A stretch of 64,000 nucleotides of DNA from positions 1 through 64,000 of the forward strand of contig CAZMRW010000002.1 of NCBI GenBank assembly GCA_964568805.1, given 5' to 3'. This DNA is from CAZMRW01 sp964568805 (lineage in GTDB: Bacteria; Pseudomonadota; Gammaproteobacteria; Methylococcales; Methylomonadaceae). Below, piece after piece: positions 18,496-27,553 of the stretch. Both the position numbers and the translations under genes were made by a program. The number at the start of each line of letters is the position of its first letter. Position 1 is the first letter of the stretch. Below the pieces are notes generated by a model. It was not told where the DNA came from and ran no database searches. It saw nothing but the letters and a program-made list of their open reading frames with translations.

Positions 18496-18664
18496 GTTGT
18501 AGGGTGCGCATCGCGCACCACAACCTAAGCCCCATGGATACAGACGCAGATGCCTGCCCTTAGTGCTTCGGAAATCGGAGGCTGTCAGTCCAGCAGGAAT
18601 TTGATGGCATTCGCGAGAGCGATAAAATCGGCATAACACAACAGCAAAAAGAGAATTAACGATG
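18496..18664. repeat. Dispersed leader repeat, copy 2
   Basis: This is the second copy of the 931-1101 element, with the same near-identical 3' part ending gagaattaacgatga. Here the ATG (18662) opens only a 16-codon frame (MNKLQIRIVKL...) ending at 18712, so the repeat has no intact partner gene. Near its 5' end, 18503-18519 is a palindrome (ggtgcgc-atc-gcgcacc) of the same kind as the arms at 56174-56223. Confidence 0.75.
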
Positions 18665-18748
18665 AATAAATTACAGATACGGATAGTCAAATTGATTATG
18701 TTTGGCTCATAATGGTTGACGATTCCGTAATTTTTAGGGTTATTTGTT

Positions 18749-19767
18749 ATGAAAATGCTTGTTACTGGCGCTAATGGATTCATTGGGTCAGCAGTTGTTC
18801 GAGCTTTGTTAGAAAGAGGCGATGATGTAAGGGCCTTGGTGCGCGCAAACAGTGATTGCAGTAATTTTCGGAAGCTGCCGGTCGAGTTGGCGTATGGCGA
18901 CCTGACGGATCGGCTTCGTTAGCCAAGGCATTAACAGGTTGCCGGGCCTTGTTTCATGTCGGCGCGTTTTATCGTCTTTGGACCCGGGATTCTTCGCTAT
19001 TTTACAAAATCAATGTGGAAGGAACCCGCAATATCATGTTGGCCGCCCTGGCTGCTGGTGTGGAACGAATTGTTTATACCAGCAGCATCGCGACACTCGG
19101 TATGGCATCGGAAGGCAGCGGAGCGAATGAAGAGACGGCAGATAATTCGCAGATTAAGAAAGGGCATTACAAGCAGTCCAAATACTTGGCGGAAGCCGAG
19201 GTTTTAAGGCTTATAAAAGAACGGTCATTGCCCGCCGTTATCGTCAATCCTACGGCGCCGGTAGGCCCCGGCGATATTAAACCCACGCCAACCGGGCGTT
19301 TAATCAGGGATGCCGCTCTCGGCCGGATCCCCGCATTTGTCAATACCGGGTTGAATATCGTGCATGTCGATGATGTGGCCAAAGGGCATCTCCTGGCTTT
19401 CGAACACGGACGAGTAGGGGAGAAATATATTCTGGGCGGCGATAATTTGAGTCTGAGACAGATTCTTGAAACGGTCGCCAATCTGACCGACAAGCGTCCG
19501 CCCAAGATTCGCCTGTCACCCAATCTGGTTTTGCCCTTGGCGTATATGGCCGAAACCTGGGCTCATTTTACTCATGGAAACGAGCCGATGATAACCGTGG
19601 ATGGTGTGCGGCTGTCCAGGCAATTGATGTATTTTTCCAGTGACAAGGCCCGCAAGCAACTCGGCTACCAACCGCGTACGGCTGAAAGCGCCTTGGCCGA
19701 TGCCGTGGCCTGGTTTCAAACAGAGACCGGCGATTGCTCTGCCGAAGTGCTATCAATTCCCCGCTAG
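18749..19767 (+). pseudogene. hpnA: Hopanoid-associated sugar epimerase (HpnA-type), frameshifted
   Basis: An extended SDR (Rossmann-fold NAD-dependent epimerase/dehydratase) frame starts at the ATG at 18749 with the cofactor motif TGANGFIGS and runs to GDLTD. A TAG at 18920 then ends it. The +2 frame continues immediately with SLAKALTGCRALFHVGAFYRL, NVEGTRN, YTSSIATLG, the catalytic YKQSK and NPTAPVGPGD to 19767. Inserting one C at about 18911 (gatccggct) would restore the expected ...DPASL. The product resembles HpnA of hopanoid gene clusters. The break is either a real mutation or a draft-assembly error; everything else is intact. A ribosome-binding site is not obvious. Confidence 0.8.
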
Positions 19768-19880
19768 AGCAAAAAGGAGTCAGATTTTGCAAGGCCGCAG
19801 AAAATAAAAGTTAAAAATCGGTAAGCTTATTTTCCTTCATCCTCACCATCTCCTATTGGGGAAGGAATTTTAGAAATCCC

Positions 19881-21221
19881 TTAGAAATACCGCGCCACCA
19901 GCCCATATCCTGCATTCGTCATCGGAATCGGTATTTTTACTTCATGGCCGCCGCCCGGCGCTACCTGCATTGCCTGTCCGTGCATGTCCTGCATGCGCTC
20001 GATGACGATGTCACGGTTGCCTTCGGGCAGAATCAGCTCGACCCGGTCGCCGACCGAAAACTTGTTTTTCACCTCGATGTCCGCAAGGCCGGTGGCGCTG
20101 TCGTAATGGCGGATTTCGCCGCAGAATTGCTGCTGGTGGCTTTTTGAATAGCCATTGAGGTAGTTCTGGTGATCCTGGGTGTGATGGCGCTGGTAGAAAC
20201 CGTCGGTATAGCCGCGGTTGGCGAGGTTTTCCAGCACGCCGAGCAGTTCCGGACGAAACGGGCGGCCCGCCAAGGCATCGTCGATCGCCTGGCGGTAGGT
20301 CTGCGCGGTGCGCGCGACATAGTAGTGCGACTTGGTGCGGCCCTCGATTTTCAGGCTGTCGATGCCGATCTCGACCAGGCGCTGCACATGCTCGATCGCG
20401 CGGAGATCCTTCGAATTCATGATGTAGGTGCCGTGCTCATCTTCCATTACCGGCATCAACTCGCCCGGACGGTTTTCTTCCTGCAGGAAATAGACATTAT
20501 CGGCCAGCGGATGGCGTTCGGCGCCGCCGCAACTGGCGGTGCTCAGGTCATTCATCGTCAAGGCGCCGCCATCCGGGACATAATCGCCCTCGGCGTTTTC
20601 ATGTGCCGGCATCGTGTCATATTTCCAGCGGCAGGAGTTGGAGCAGGTGCCCTGATTCGGATCGCGGCGGTTGAAATAGCCGGACAGCAGGCAGCGCCCC
20701 GAATAGGCGATGCACAGCGCGCCATGGACGAACACTTCCAGTTCCATGTCCGGGCATTGCTGGCGGATTTCGGCGATTTCATCCAGCGACAGTTCGCGCG
20801 ACAGGATGACGCGCTCGATGCCGACGCTCTGCCAGAATTTGACCGTCGCGTAATTGACGGTATTGGCCTGCACCGACAGATGCACCGGCATTTCCGGCCA
20901 GGTTTCGCGCACCATCATGATCAGGCCGGGGTCGGCCATGATCAGCGCGTCGGGCTGCATCGCGATGATCGGTCTGAGGTCGTTGATGAAGGTCTTGATC
21001 TTGGCGTTATGCGGGATGACATTCGTCGCCAGGAAAAATTTCTTGCCGAGCCTGTGCGCCTCGGCGATGCCGATGCCGAGATTTTCGGCGAGGAAATCGT
21101 TGTTGCGTACCCGGAGGCTGTAGCGCGGCTGGCCGGCATACACCGCGTCGGCGCCGAACGCAAAGGCATAGCGCATGTTTTTCAGGGTGCCGGCGGGGGA
21201 GAGAAGTTCGATTTTTTTCAT
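19881..21221 (-). CDS. trhP: U32-family tRNA hydroxylation protein P (YegQ)
   Basis: This 446-residue protein starts MKKIELLSPAGTLKNMRYAF and has the U32 signature region EVFVHGALCIAYSGRCLLS, followed by the Cys motif NQGTCSNSCRWKY. A later Cys lies in STASCGGAE. This is the YegQ/TrhP subgroup, which acts with prephenate in 5-hydroxyuridine formation at position 34 of tRNAs (established for E. coli; length there is about 453). Codons are visibly richer in G/C at third positions than in neighbouring genes. No operon partner. Confidence 0.9.
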   Translation of the reverse strand: MKKIELLSPAGTLKNMRYAFAFGADAVYAGQPRYSLRVRNNDFLAENLGIGIAEAHRLGKKFFLATNVIPHNAKIKTFINDLRPIIAMQPDALIMADPGLIMMVRETWPEMPVHLSVQANTVNYATVKFWQSVGIERVILSRELSLDEIAEIRQQCPDMELEVFVHGALCIAYSGRCLLSGYFNRRDPNQGTCSNSCRWKYDTMPAHENAEGDYVPDGGALTMNDLSTASCGGAERHPLADNVYFLQEENRPGELMPVMEDEHGTYIMNSKDLRAIEHVQRLVEIGIDSLKIEGRTKSHYYVARTAQTYRQAIDDALAGRPFRPELLGVLENLANRGYTDGFYQRHHTQDHQNYLNGYSKSHQQQFCGEIRHYDSATGLADIEVKNKFSVGDRVELILPEGNRDIVIERMQDMHGQAMQVAPGGGHEVKIPIPMTNAGYGLVARYF

Positions 21222-21410
21222 AGAGTTAAAACTGAATTTGGCAATCGGCTATTTTAACTTATTAAACAGCATGTTTATCCTTAAAAGAGAATAAAATGAG
21301 ATTAAGCGATTGGAAAAGTCATTATGAATTATCAGCAAACAATGTTAGCAACAAACAATTGACAGCAATGCTAGCAATGACTATAGTAAGCTTCGGCTTT
21401 ATACAACGAA

Positions 21411-21659
21411 ATGACTATGCCCACATTAACGATAAGAAATTTACCAGAGCATGTCCACGCTGCATTACGCCGTCAAGCGTTTCAGGATGGGCTAAGCATG
21501 GAAGCTGAAGTTCGAAAAATTCTTACCGATGCCTGCATGGATAGAAAACCAATCGCCGGTCTGCAACAACTTGTCGACCAGGTTTATCACGGGAAAAAAC
21601 CGGCAAATGTTGTTGAGCATTTGATACGGGAACGAAGACAGGAAGCAGAAAACGAATGA
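21411..21659 (+). CDS. FitA/VapB-type antitoxin
   Basis: This 82-residue protein begins with a ribbon-helix-helix typical of FitA-like antitoxins: PTLTIRNLPEHVHAALRRQA, then SMEAEVRKILTDA. Its C-terminal half should bind the toxin. It overlaps the PIN gene by 4 bases (ATGA), so the two are translationally coupled. A second in-frame ATG at 21417 is an alternative start. Confidence 0.88.
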   Translation: MTMPTLTIRNLPEHVHAALRRQAFQDGLSMEAEVRKILTDACMDRKPIAGLQQLVDQVYHGKKPANVVEHLIRERRQEAENE

Positions 21660-22036
21660 CTGTTTTAGATGCTTCGGCACTACTGGCGTACCTTTTTCGG
21701 GAATCAGGACATGAAATTGTAGAGAAATATATTGAAGATGCCTGTATTTCCACAGTCAATTTAAGCGAAGTCGCCGGACGATTTCTACGCGATGGCATCG
21801 ATGCGGCACCGATAATCCAACACATTAACGAAACCTCGATAGAAATCGTCCCATTCACTCAGGAACACGCCCTTCACGCCGCCGATTTTATACTGAAAAC
21901 CAAACGCTACGGACTATCGCTAGGCGACAGAGCATGTCTAGGGTTGGCTGCAGCAAGGAACTTGGCGGCACTGACGGCTGATATTGCCTGGTCGGAAATT
22001 GAAGGTGTCGATGTTAAAATCATTCAAATCCGGTAA
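21656..22036 (+). CDS. VapC-type PIN-domain toxin
   Basis: This 126-residue PIN-domain nuclease shows the acidic residues of the active site: MTVLDASALLAYL (first Asp), STVNLSEVAGRF (Glu), LGDRACLGLA (Asp) and TADIAWSE (last Asp). VapC toxins cut tRNA or rRNA and are held by the upstream antitoxin. Length and motifs suggest an intact toxin. Confidence 0.9.
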   Translation: MTVLDASALLAYLFRESGHEIVEKYIEDACISTVNLSEVAGRFLRDGIDAAPIIQHINETSIEIVPFTQEHALHAADFILKTKRYGLSLGDRACLGLAAARNLAALTADIAWSEIEGVDVKIIQIR

Positions 22037-22176
22037 TACAGGGGGTTGATTTAGAAATCTGCAAATGCCCCAGTTTTAATGAACAATAAACATCATAATC
22101 CGGCATCATGCCGGCCTCAAATAACCTTGTATTCCACACGGTTGAGATAACCCTATTAGTAAGGTAAAAAAAAGTA

Positions 22177-22518
22177 ATGAGCAATCTTCCCCGATGCCCG
22201 TCCTGCGGCTCTGAATTCACCTATGAAGACGGCAGTTTGTACGTCTGCCCTGAATGCGCACACGAATGGCCGAAAGAAGCGACCGCAGACGACAGTACCG
22301 AAGGCCGTGTCATTAAGGATGCAAACGGCAATGTGCTGCAAGACGGCGATACTGTCACCGTCATCAAAGACCTCAAAGTCAAAGGGTCGTCATTGGTTGT
22401 CAAAGTCGGCACCAAAGTCAAAAACATCCGCCTGGTCGACGGCGACCATGATATCGACTGCAAAATCGACGGTATTGGCGCGATGAAACTTAAATCGGAA
22501 TTTGTCAAGAAAATCTGA
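22177..22518 (+). CDS. yjdM: YjdM/PhnA-type zinc-ribbon protein
   Basis: This 113-residue protein has an N-terminal zinc ribbon (PRCPSCGSEF and YVCPECAHEW) and the conserved PhnA C-terminal domain (VIKDANGNVLQDGDTVTVIKD, GTKVKNIRLV, MKLKSEFVKK). It was historically named after phosphonate utilisation, but its biochemical role is not established. No phosphonate genes lie nearby. The ATG follows an aaggt-a-rich leader. Confidence 0.9.
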   Translation: MSNLPRCPSCGSEFTYEDGSLYVCPECAHEWPKEATADDSTEGRVIKDANGNVLQDGDTVTVIKDLKVKGSSLVVKVGTKVKNIRLVDGDHDIDCKIDGIGAMKLKSEFVKKI

Positions 22519-22655
22519 AATGCCGATGTTGGGCGGTATGAAAACAGGCAATTGCCCTGATCGATTTAAACTCTGCCTGGGAACGACAATCCGGAATGCT
22601 TTTTGACGGCATCCGCAGGCGTTTAAGTTCTCCAGGTTTTGCACTGAATACGAAA

Positions 22656-22679
22656 AAATGCCCGGCCAGCCGGGCATTT
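22656..22679. terminator. Bidirectional terminator between yjdM and ftsH
   Basis: Bases 22656-22666 (aaatgcccggc) and 22669-22679 are perfect complements with a 2-4 base loop. An A-run (22653-22658) on one side and TTT on the other suit termination of the convergent yjdM and ftsH transcripts, best for the minus-strand ftsH. Confidence 0.75.
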
Positions 22680-22726
22680 ATCTGTTACCTGTATGTTCTG
22701 ACCCTTACACCGCCGCCGCATTCTCA

Positions 22727-24640
22727 TCAAGCGAAACTTTGATCGGGTTGCAGTGAACCGTTATTCTCCTTTTCATTACCTTTTGATTCGGGTCTGTTTG
22801 AGGCTTTCAAATCAACGTATTCCATAGGAGGCCGTACTTCTTTTCCTGCCATCAAATCATCAATCTGCCACCGGTCGATGGTTTCCCATTTCATCAGCGC
22901 GTCCGCCATCAGGTGCAGAATTTGTATATTGTCCTGTAAAATTTTTTCTGCGCGATAATAGTTGCGATCGATGACCGAACGGATCTCTTCATCAATCATT
23001 TGCGCTACGTTGCTGGAGACTGCGCCGCCCTGCGCTCCCGGATGACCGAAGGCAGCCTGGCCGGCCTCTTCCCCATAGGTGAGCGGCCCGAGTTTGTTCG
23101 ATAAGCCCCAACGGGTAACCATTTTTCTCGCTAATTCGGTCGCTCGTTCAATATCATTGGAAGCGCCGGTAGTCACCCGGTCATCGCCGAAAATCAGCAG
23201 TTCCGCAAGCCGGCCGCCGAACAGACTGGCTATCTGGCCTTCCAGTTTGCGCTTGCTGGCGCTGTATTGATCATTTTCTGGCAGGAACATGGTGATACCC
23301 AGCGCTCTGCCTCTGGGCATAATGCTGACTTTGTAGACGGGATCATGATCCGGCATCAGTCTGCCGACAATGCAGTGTCCCGCTTCATGATAGGCTGTCA
23401 GGCGCTTGTCATCTTCGCTCATCACCATCGTGTGCTTTTCAACGCCCATCAATATCTTGTCCTTGGCTTTTTCAAGATGCGACATGGAAACCTCGGGCAG
23501 GTCGGAGCGCGCCGCCAGCAACGCGGCCTCATTCACCAAATTGGCCAGTTCCGCACCGGAAAATCCGGGGGTGCCCCGGGCGATATAACTGATTTCAACG
23601 TCGTCCGCCGTAGGCACTTTTTGCAGATGCACTTTTAAAATGTGTTCCCGTCCGCGGACATCGGGCAAGCCGACTATCACCTGCCGGTCAAAACGGCCGG
23701 GCCGCAACAGTGCATCGTCCAGTACATCGGCACGGTTAGTCGCGGCAATCACTATAATGCCTTCGTTATCTTCAAATCCGTCCATTTCAACCAGCAACTG
23801 GTTAAGGGTTTGTTCCCTCTCTTCATTGCCGGAGCCCATTCCCGAATTGTTCCGTTTTCTGCCGACGGCATCTATTTCATCGATAAAAATAATGCAGGGG
23901 GCATGTTCCTTGGCTTGGGTAAACAGGTCTCTTACCCTGGAAGCCCCGACACCGACAAACATCTCGACAAAATCAGAGCCGGAAATAGAGAAAAACTTCA
24001 CTTTCGCTTCGCCGGCAATGGCTCGGGCAATGAGGGTCTTGCCGGTGCCCGGAGGTCCTACCATCAGGACGCCGCGTGGAATTTTGCCGCCCAATCGTTG
24101 AAACTTTTGCGGTGCTTTTAGAAAATCAACCAGTTCCACGACATCTTCTTTGGCTTCTTCGCAACCCGCTACATCCGCAAACGTTGTTTTCACCTGATCT
24201 TCCTTGAACATTTTTGCTTTATTTTTTTGATGGCCGAAGCTGCCCGATCCGTTACCGTTTTTTTGCATTTTATGCATGAAAAAAGTACATATGGCAATCA
24301 GAATGAGCATCGGGAACCAGGAAATGAAAAGTTCCCTTAGCAACGACGGTTCTTCAGGCGCAACGGTTCTGATTAGAGCGCCGGTTGCCAGTAAATCATC
24401 AATTAAATTCGGATCTCCCGGGTTATAGGTTTCAAATTCTTCACCGCTGGAAGACCGAAACTTGATGATTCTGCCGCTAATTTCGACACGTTCAATCTGA
24501 CCGGCCTTGACCAGTTTGATGAACGAAGAATAAGCCAACTCAGACTTAAAGTCGGGACCCAAATTTAATCTGCCATATAATAAAACTGCGCCGCCCAGCA
24601 CAATTCCGAACAGCGCGATCGTCAATAGATATTTCTTCAT
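22727..24640 (-). CDS. ftsH: ATP-dependent zinc metalloprotease FtsH
   Basis: FtsH is the membrane-anchored AAA+ protease that degrades membrane and regulatory proteins. The 637 residues include two membrane helices (about 4-22 and 103-122) around a periplasmic domain, Walker A GPPGTGKT (195-202), Walker B IIFIDEID, the second region of homology NRADVLDDALLRPGRFDR and the zinc site HEAGH (418-422). The third ligand is in GASNDIERAT. The usual GGRAAEELIFG is GGRLAELLIFG here. It stands alone, without the common rlmE/folP neighbours, so it could be an additional FtsH copy; I cannot tell from this window. Confidence 0.96.
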   Translation of the reverse strand: MKKYLLTIALFGIVLGGAVLLYGRLNLGPDFKSELAYSSFIKLVKAGQIERVEISGRIIKFRSSSGEEFETYNPGDPNLIDDLLATGALIRTVAPEEPSLLRELFISWFPMLILIAICTFFMHKMQKNGNGSGSFGHQKNKAKMFKEDQVKTTFADVAGCEEAKEDVVELVDFLKAPQKFQRLGGKIPRGVLMVGPPGTGKTLIARAIAGEAKVKFFSISGSDFVEMFVGVGASRVRDLFTQAKEHAPCIIFIDEIDAVGRKRNNSGMGSGNEEREQTLNQLLVEMDGFEDNEGIIVIAATNRADVLDDALLRPGRFDRQVIVGLPDVRGREHILKVHLQKVPTADDVEISYIARGTPGFSGAELANLVNEAALLAARSDLPEVSMSHLEKAKDKILMGVEKHTMVMSEDDKRLTAYHEAGHCIVGRLMPDHDPVYKVSIMPRGRALGITMFLPENDQYSASKRKLEGQIASLFGGRLAELLIFGDDRVTTGASNDIERATELARKMVTRWGLSNKLGPLTYGEEAGQAAFGHPGAQGGAVSSNVAQMIDEEIRSVIDRNYYRAEKILQDNIQILHLMADALMKWETIDRWQIDDLMAGKEVRPPMEYVDLKASNRPESKGNEKENNGSLQPDQSFA

Positions 24641-25070
24641 AATTCTTCTCCAAGCCGGAAGCCGCTTCGTTCAGTAAATGCAAAATTCAAACAGGAATAA
24701 GGATTGCTGCATGACGTGACGAAGCATGTAAAACAGTCATATAAGAAATTTGCACAGGTCAGTTCCGACGTGGCATGACTAAGTTGGTTAAAAAAGCTAT
24801 ATTCCTTATATAGTCAAAAATAAGATATGCATTTTAAGTGCCACTTTTAAGTTAAAATATAAATCATTGATAGTTATATGCTTAAGTGACGTTAGCGGGA
24901 TTAAGGTGCCATTTGGGTCGGGCAAGGTGTTAAATTGCACCATTCTGGGTCATAAGATGATTGCTCAAAATGAATTACACCGCTCCTTTCTGGTCTACTC
25001 ACGGGCCTTAAAAAGGCTTTTTAGAGGATTATCAGGCTCGAATGGACCGACTCAACACGTAAACCATGAG
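24641..25070. other. Intergenic region between divergent ftsH and ygjP
   Basis: Promoters for both genes should lie here. The frame of ygjP is open back to 24867, but that stretch does not look like the family. I could not identify a confident promoter or a heat-shock-type site by eye. Confidence 0.4.
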
Positions 25071-25574
25071 ATGAAGACTTTAAAATACTTGGCCGGCTAT
25101 CCGGCAACCGTAACGGAACAAGTCACCAGACTGATCGACGACGGTAAATTGGCTGAGGTGTTGTTAAAAAAATACCCTGCCGCTCATCACATCAAAACCG
25201 ACAAAGCGCTCTATGTCTACGCCGTGGACATCAAGAATCAATTTCTTCGGCAATCCAGTCCGCTGAGCAAAGTGATTTACGATGACAAAATCGATGTACT
25301 CCATCAAGCATTGGGTCTGCATTCGTTTGTATCCAGAGTTCAGGGCGGCAATTTGAAATCAAAAAATGAAATCCGGGTCGGAGCCGTCTTTAAAAACGCC
25401 CCGCTTGAATTTCTAAGAATGATTGTCGTGCATGAACTGGCGCATTTACGAGAAAAACAGCATAACAAGGCCTTCTATAAATTATGCGAGTATATGGAAC
25501 CCGACTACCACCAACTGGAATTTGATATGCGGCTTTACCTGACTTGCCTCGATCTCGTAGGCAAACTTTATTGA
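25071..25574 (+). CDS. ygjP: YgjP-type M48-like metallopeptidase family protein
   Basis: This 167-residue protein starts at the ATG at 25071 (MKTLKYLAGYP), the same length as E. coli YgjP, which it closely resembles (KALYVYAVDIKNQFLR, GLHSFVSRVQGG, MEPDYHQLEFD). The zinc motif HELAH is at 121-125 with a third candidate ligand in KQHNKAFY. The frame is open upstream to 24867 but those residues are not family-like. Its physiological substrate is not known to me. Confidence 0.88.
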   Translation: MKTLKYLAGYPATVTEQVTRLIDDGKLAEVLLKKYPAAHHIKTDKALYVYAVDIKNQFLRQSSPLSKVIYDDKIDVLHQALGLHSFVSRVQGGNLKSKNEIRVGAVFKNAPLEFLRMIVVHELAHLREKQHNKAFYKLCEYMEPDYHQLEFDMRLYLTCLDLVGKLY

Positions 25575-25583
25575 AAGCATTTT

Positions 25584-25751
25584 ATGCAAAAATCGCCAGT
25601 TCCATTTGTTCCGTTGGAAAAACCAAAAGCTCACAAAGCAAAGCTTACGCCATGGAACAGTAAAGCATCCATATTTGAGACATCGCTGAACAAATTGGCT
25701 CTGTTGCAGTTTAATACGTTCAGCGCCCATGGAATCATCGCTTATCGTTGA
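25584..25751 (+). CDS. Possible small ORF after ygjP
   Basis: A 55-codon frame (MQKSPVPFVPLEKPKAHKAK to HGIIAYR) starts 10 bases after the ygjP stop. It has no recognisable domain, is rich in Lys and Pro at the start and could be a small coupled gene or chance. No strong ribosome-binding site is visible. The rest of the gap up to 25905 holds nothing else I can name. Confidence 0.2.
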   Translation: MQKSPVPFVPLEKPKAHKAKLTPWNSKASIFETSLNKLALLQFNTFSAHGIIAYR

Positions 25752-25905
25752 TTCTGGGCGAGTCGACGGGCTTAATGCCATATTTATTACAAAACGTTCA
25801 TCCAACTGTAAAACGATTTTCATAATCAAGCTTTATTGTGTTGAGCCCAGGTTAGTTTTCCACTCGCTAACTGATAAAAACCTGAAACCTGGGAGAACCT
25901 CAATA

Positions 25906-27447
25906 ATGAATAAAAAACTACTTGCTTTGGCAATTGGCGTAATCGTATCCGGCAGTGCCGTTGCCGCTGATGATTTCGGCGTCAAATCCGAAAAATTGCT
26001 GAAAGCCCGATCCCTTAAAAATTTTGGCATCGTCAAACCCTTGGGTGAATCGGAGACCGTTTCGGTTTTTCGCGCTCCAGAGCAAACCGCAAAGGATTTG
26101 ATCCTGCTGGCACAAGGGCTCAAAGCCGAGATTGTTACCCGCAAGTCTGCACAAAATTCCGATATGATGGCTTTCTGGCCCAATGACAGTGCGCCAACTC
26201 ATATCGTGACCTGTATTGAAGCCGGCAACGCCGCGATCGGCACATTTTCCAGCGGTCAAACAAAATTTATTCCGTCCGTGCAAACGGTCAATCTGGCGAC
26301 TGGCGAAGTCAATACGATCCTGCGCGGCATGAGCGGTTGTGACGGTATCCGCCGCACTCCCTGGAATACGATTGTGGCGACTGAAGAACAGGATGACGGC
26401 GGGTTGTATGAAATTCTGAACCCGCTGGCCATAACCGATCTGACCGTGGTGACTCGCGGCAGCAGTAATGTCGTCGACGCCGCGGGAAATGCGGTAACCG
26501 GTGCGGTCGAATACCGCGGCGCCCTCGGTGTGCTGGCCTGGGAAGGGCTCGAAATCAATCCGCGGGGAATCGTATATTATGGTGACGAAGAGCGCCCCGG
26601 TTCAGGCGGTGCTGATGCCGACGGCGGCAGCTTGTTCAAATTCGTGCCAGGCAATTTATGGGATGGCGCGCCGGTAACTGATCTGGCCCAGTCGCCGCTG
26701 GCGCAGGGCAATGTGTATGCCTACCAGGCCTCCTGCCAGGCCAGAACCAGCAGCAGTTTTCCGCAATTCGGCCAGGGTTGTGAGATCGGCGAAGGCGCCT
26801 GGGTGAAAATTGATCCGGCCAATGCGCGTGCATCGGCGTTTGCAAACTCGGCTACCGGCTTTTACCGTCCGGAAGACGGCCATTTTGATCCTAATTACAG
26901 CGGTTCCGGCGTCAGGTTCTGCTGGACCAACACCGGCAACAACAGCGCGCTGAATCATGGCGAAGTGGTTTGTCTGACCGACACGCTGCCTGAGGGCACC
27001 GGTGAGCTTACCGGTACTGACAGCACCAAAAACTCATTTGGGTTGACCTATCTGGCCAACAGTTCGGAGGCCAAGGGTTTTGCGGTAGCCGAAGCCAATC
27101 GCGTGCTGGAAGGCGATTCCGACTTGAACCAGCCCGATAACCTGGCTTTTCAACCGGTTAAAGGCAATATGTATGTGATCGAAGATAATCCTTTTGGCGA
27201 CGTATGGGCTTGTTTGCCGGATGGCGATGATCGTGACATCAAATCGGACGGTTGTGTCAAAGCGCTGTCGGTTCGCGACAGCAGCGCCGAGCCAACGGGT
27301 TTTACCTTCACCGGCGACGGTAAAACAGCTTATTTCCACATTCAGCATAGCAACGACACGGCCTGTATTGCCGGCAGCAACTGCGAAAGCAACGATGGCT
27401 ATCCCACCGACGATCTGATCAGGATCACTGGTTTCAAGATAAAGTAA
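25906..27447 (+). CDS. Secreted PhoX/DUF839-family protein
   Basis: This 513-residue protein starts at the ATG at 25906 after a GGGAGA site; the upstream open stretch from 25729 is not coding. A Sec signal peptide covers about residues 1-21 (LLALAIGVIVSGSAVAA). The mature part resembles PhoX/DUF839 beta-propeller proteins: GCDGIRRTPWNTIVATEEQ, ALGVLAWEGLEINPRGIVYY and the later QPDNLAFQPVKGNMYVIED. PhoX enzymes are Ca/Fe phosphatases, but I have not verified all metal ligands here, so phosphatase activity is inference. It is followed by a strong hairpin. Confidence 0.8.
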   Translation: MNKKLLALAIGVIVSGSAVAADDFGVKSEKLLKARSLKNFGIVKPLGESETVSVFRAPEQTAKDLILLAQGLKAEIVTRKSAQNSDMMAFWPNDSAPTHIVTCIEAGNAAIGTFSSGQTKFIPSVQTVNLATGEVNTILRGMSGCDGIRRTPWNTIVATEEQDDGGLYEILNPLAITDLTVVTRGSSNVVDAAGNAVTGAVEYRGALGVLAWEGLEINPRGIVYYGDEERPGSGGADADGGSLFKFVPGNLWDGAPVTDLAQSPLAQGNVYAYQASCQARTSSSFPQFGQGCEIGEGAWVKIDPANARASAFANSATGFYRPEDGHFDPNYSGSGVRFCWTNTGNNSALNHGEVVCLTDTLPEGTGELTGTDSTKNSFGLTYLANSSEAKGFAVAEANRVLEGDSDLNQPDNLAFQPVKGNMYVIEDNPFGDVWACLPDGDDRDIKSDGCVKALSVRDSSAEPTGFTFTGDGKTAYFHIQHSNDTACIAGSNCESNDGYPTDDLIRITGFKIK

Positions 27448-27461
27448 CCCGCCCGCCTTTT

Positions 27462-27500
27462 CTGTCTTTCACTGGGCTATCACGCCCGGGTGAAAGACAG
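27462..27500 (+). terminator. Hairpin after the PhoX-like gene
   Basis: The arms ctgtctttcac (27462-27472) and gtgaaagacag (27490-27500) are exact complements, with further gggc/gccc pairing inside. It lies 15 bases after the stop codon. There is no clear T-run, so strength is uncertain; it also resembles a REP-like palindrome. Confidence 0.6.
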
Positions 27501-27553
27501 ATTCGATCAATTATCCTAATGCTTATTCACTACAGCAGATTAGATTCATTGAT

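Noticed and set aside
18949..19767. Epimerase annotated as a stand-alone gene starting at TTG 18949
   Set aside because: The missing NAD-binding N-terminus is present immediately upstream in another frame, so this is one gene with a frameshift.
20169..21257. 362-codon plus-strand frame over trhP
   Set aside because: Antisense shadow caused by the high GC3 of trhP; Arg/Ala/Gly-rich without motifs.
24867..25070. 68-residue N-terminal extension of YgjP
   Set aside because: No family resemblance and the ATG at 25071 gives exactly the family length.
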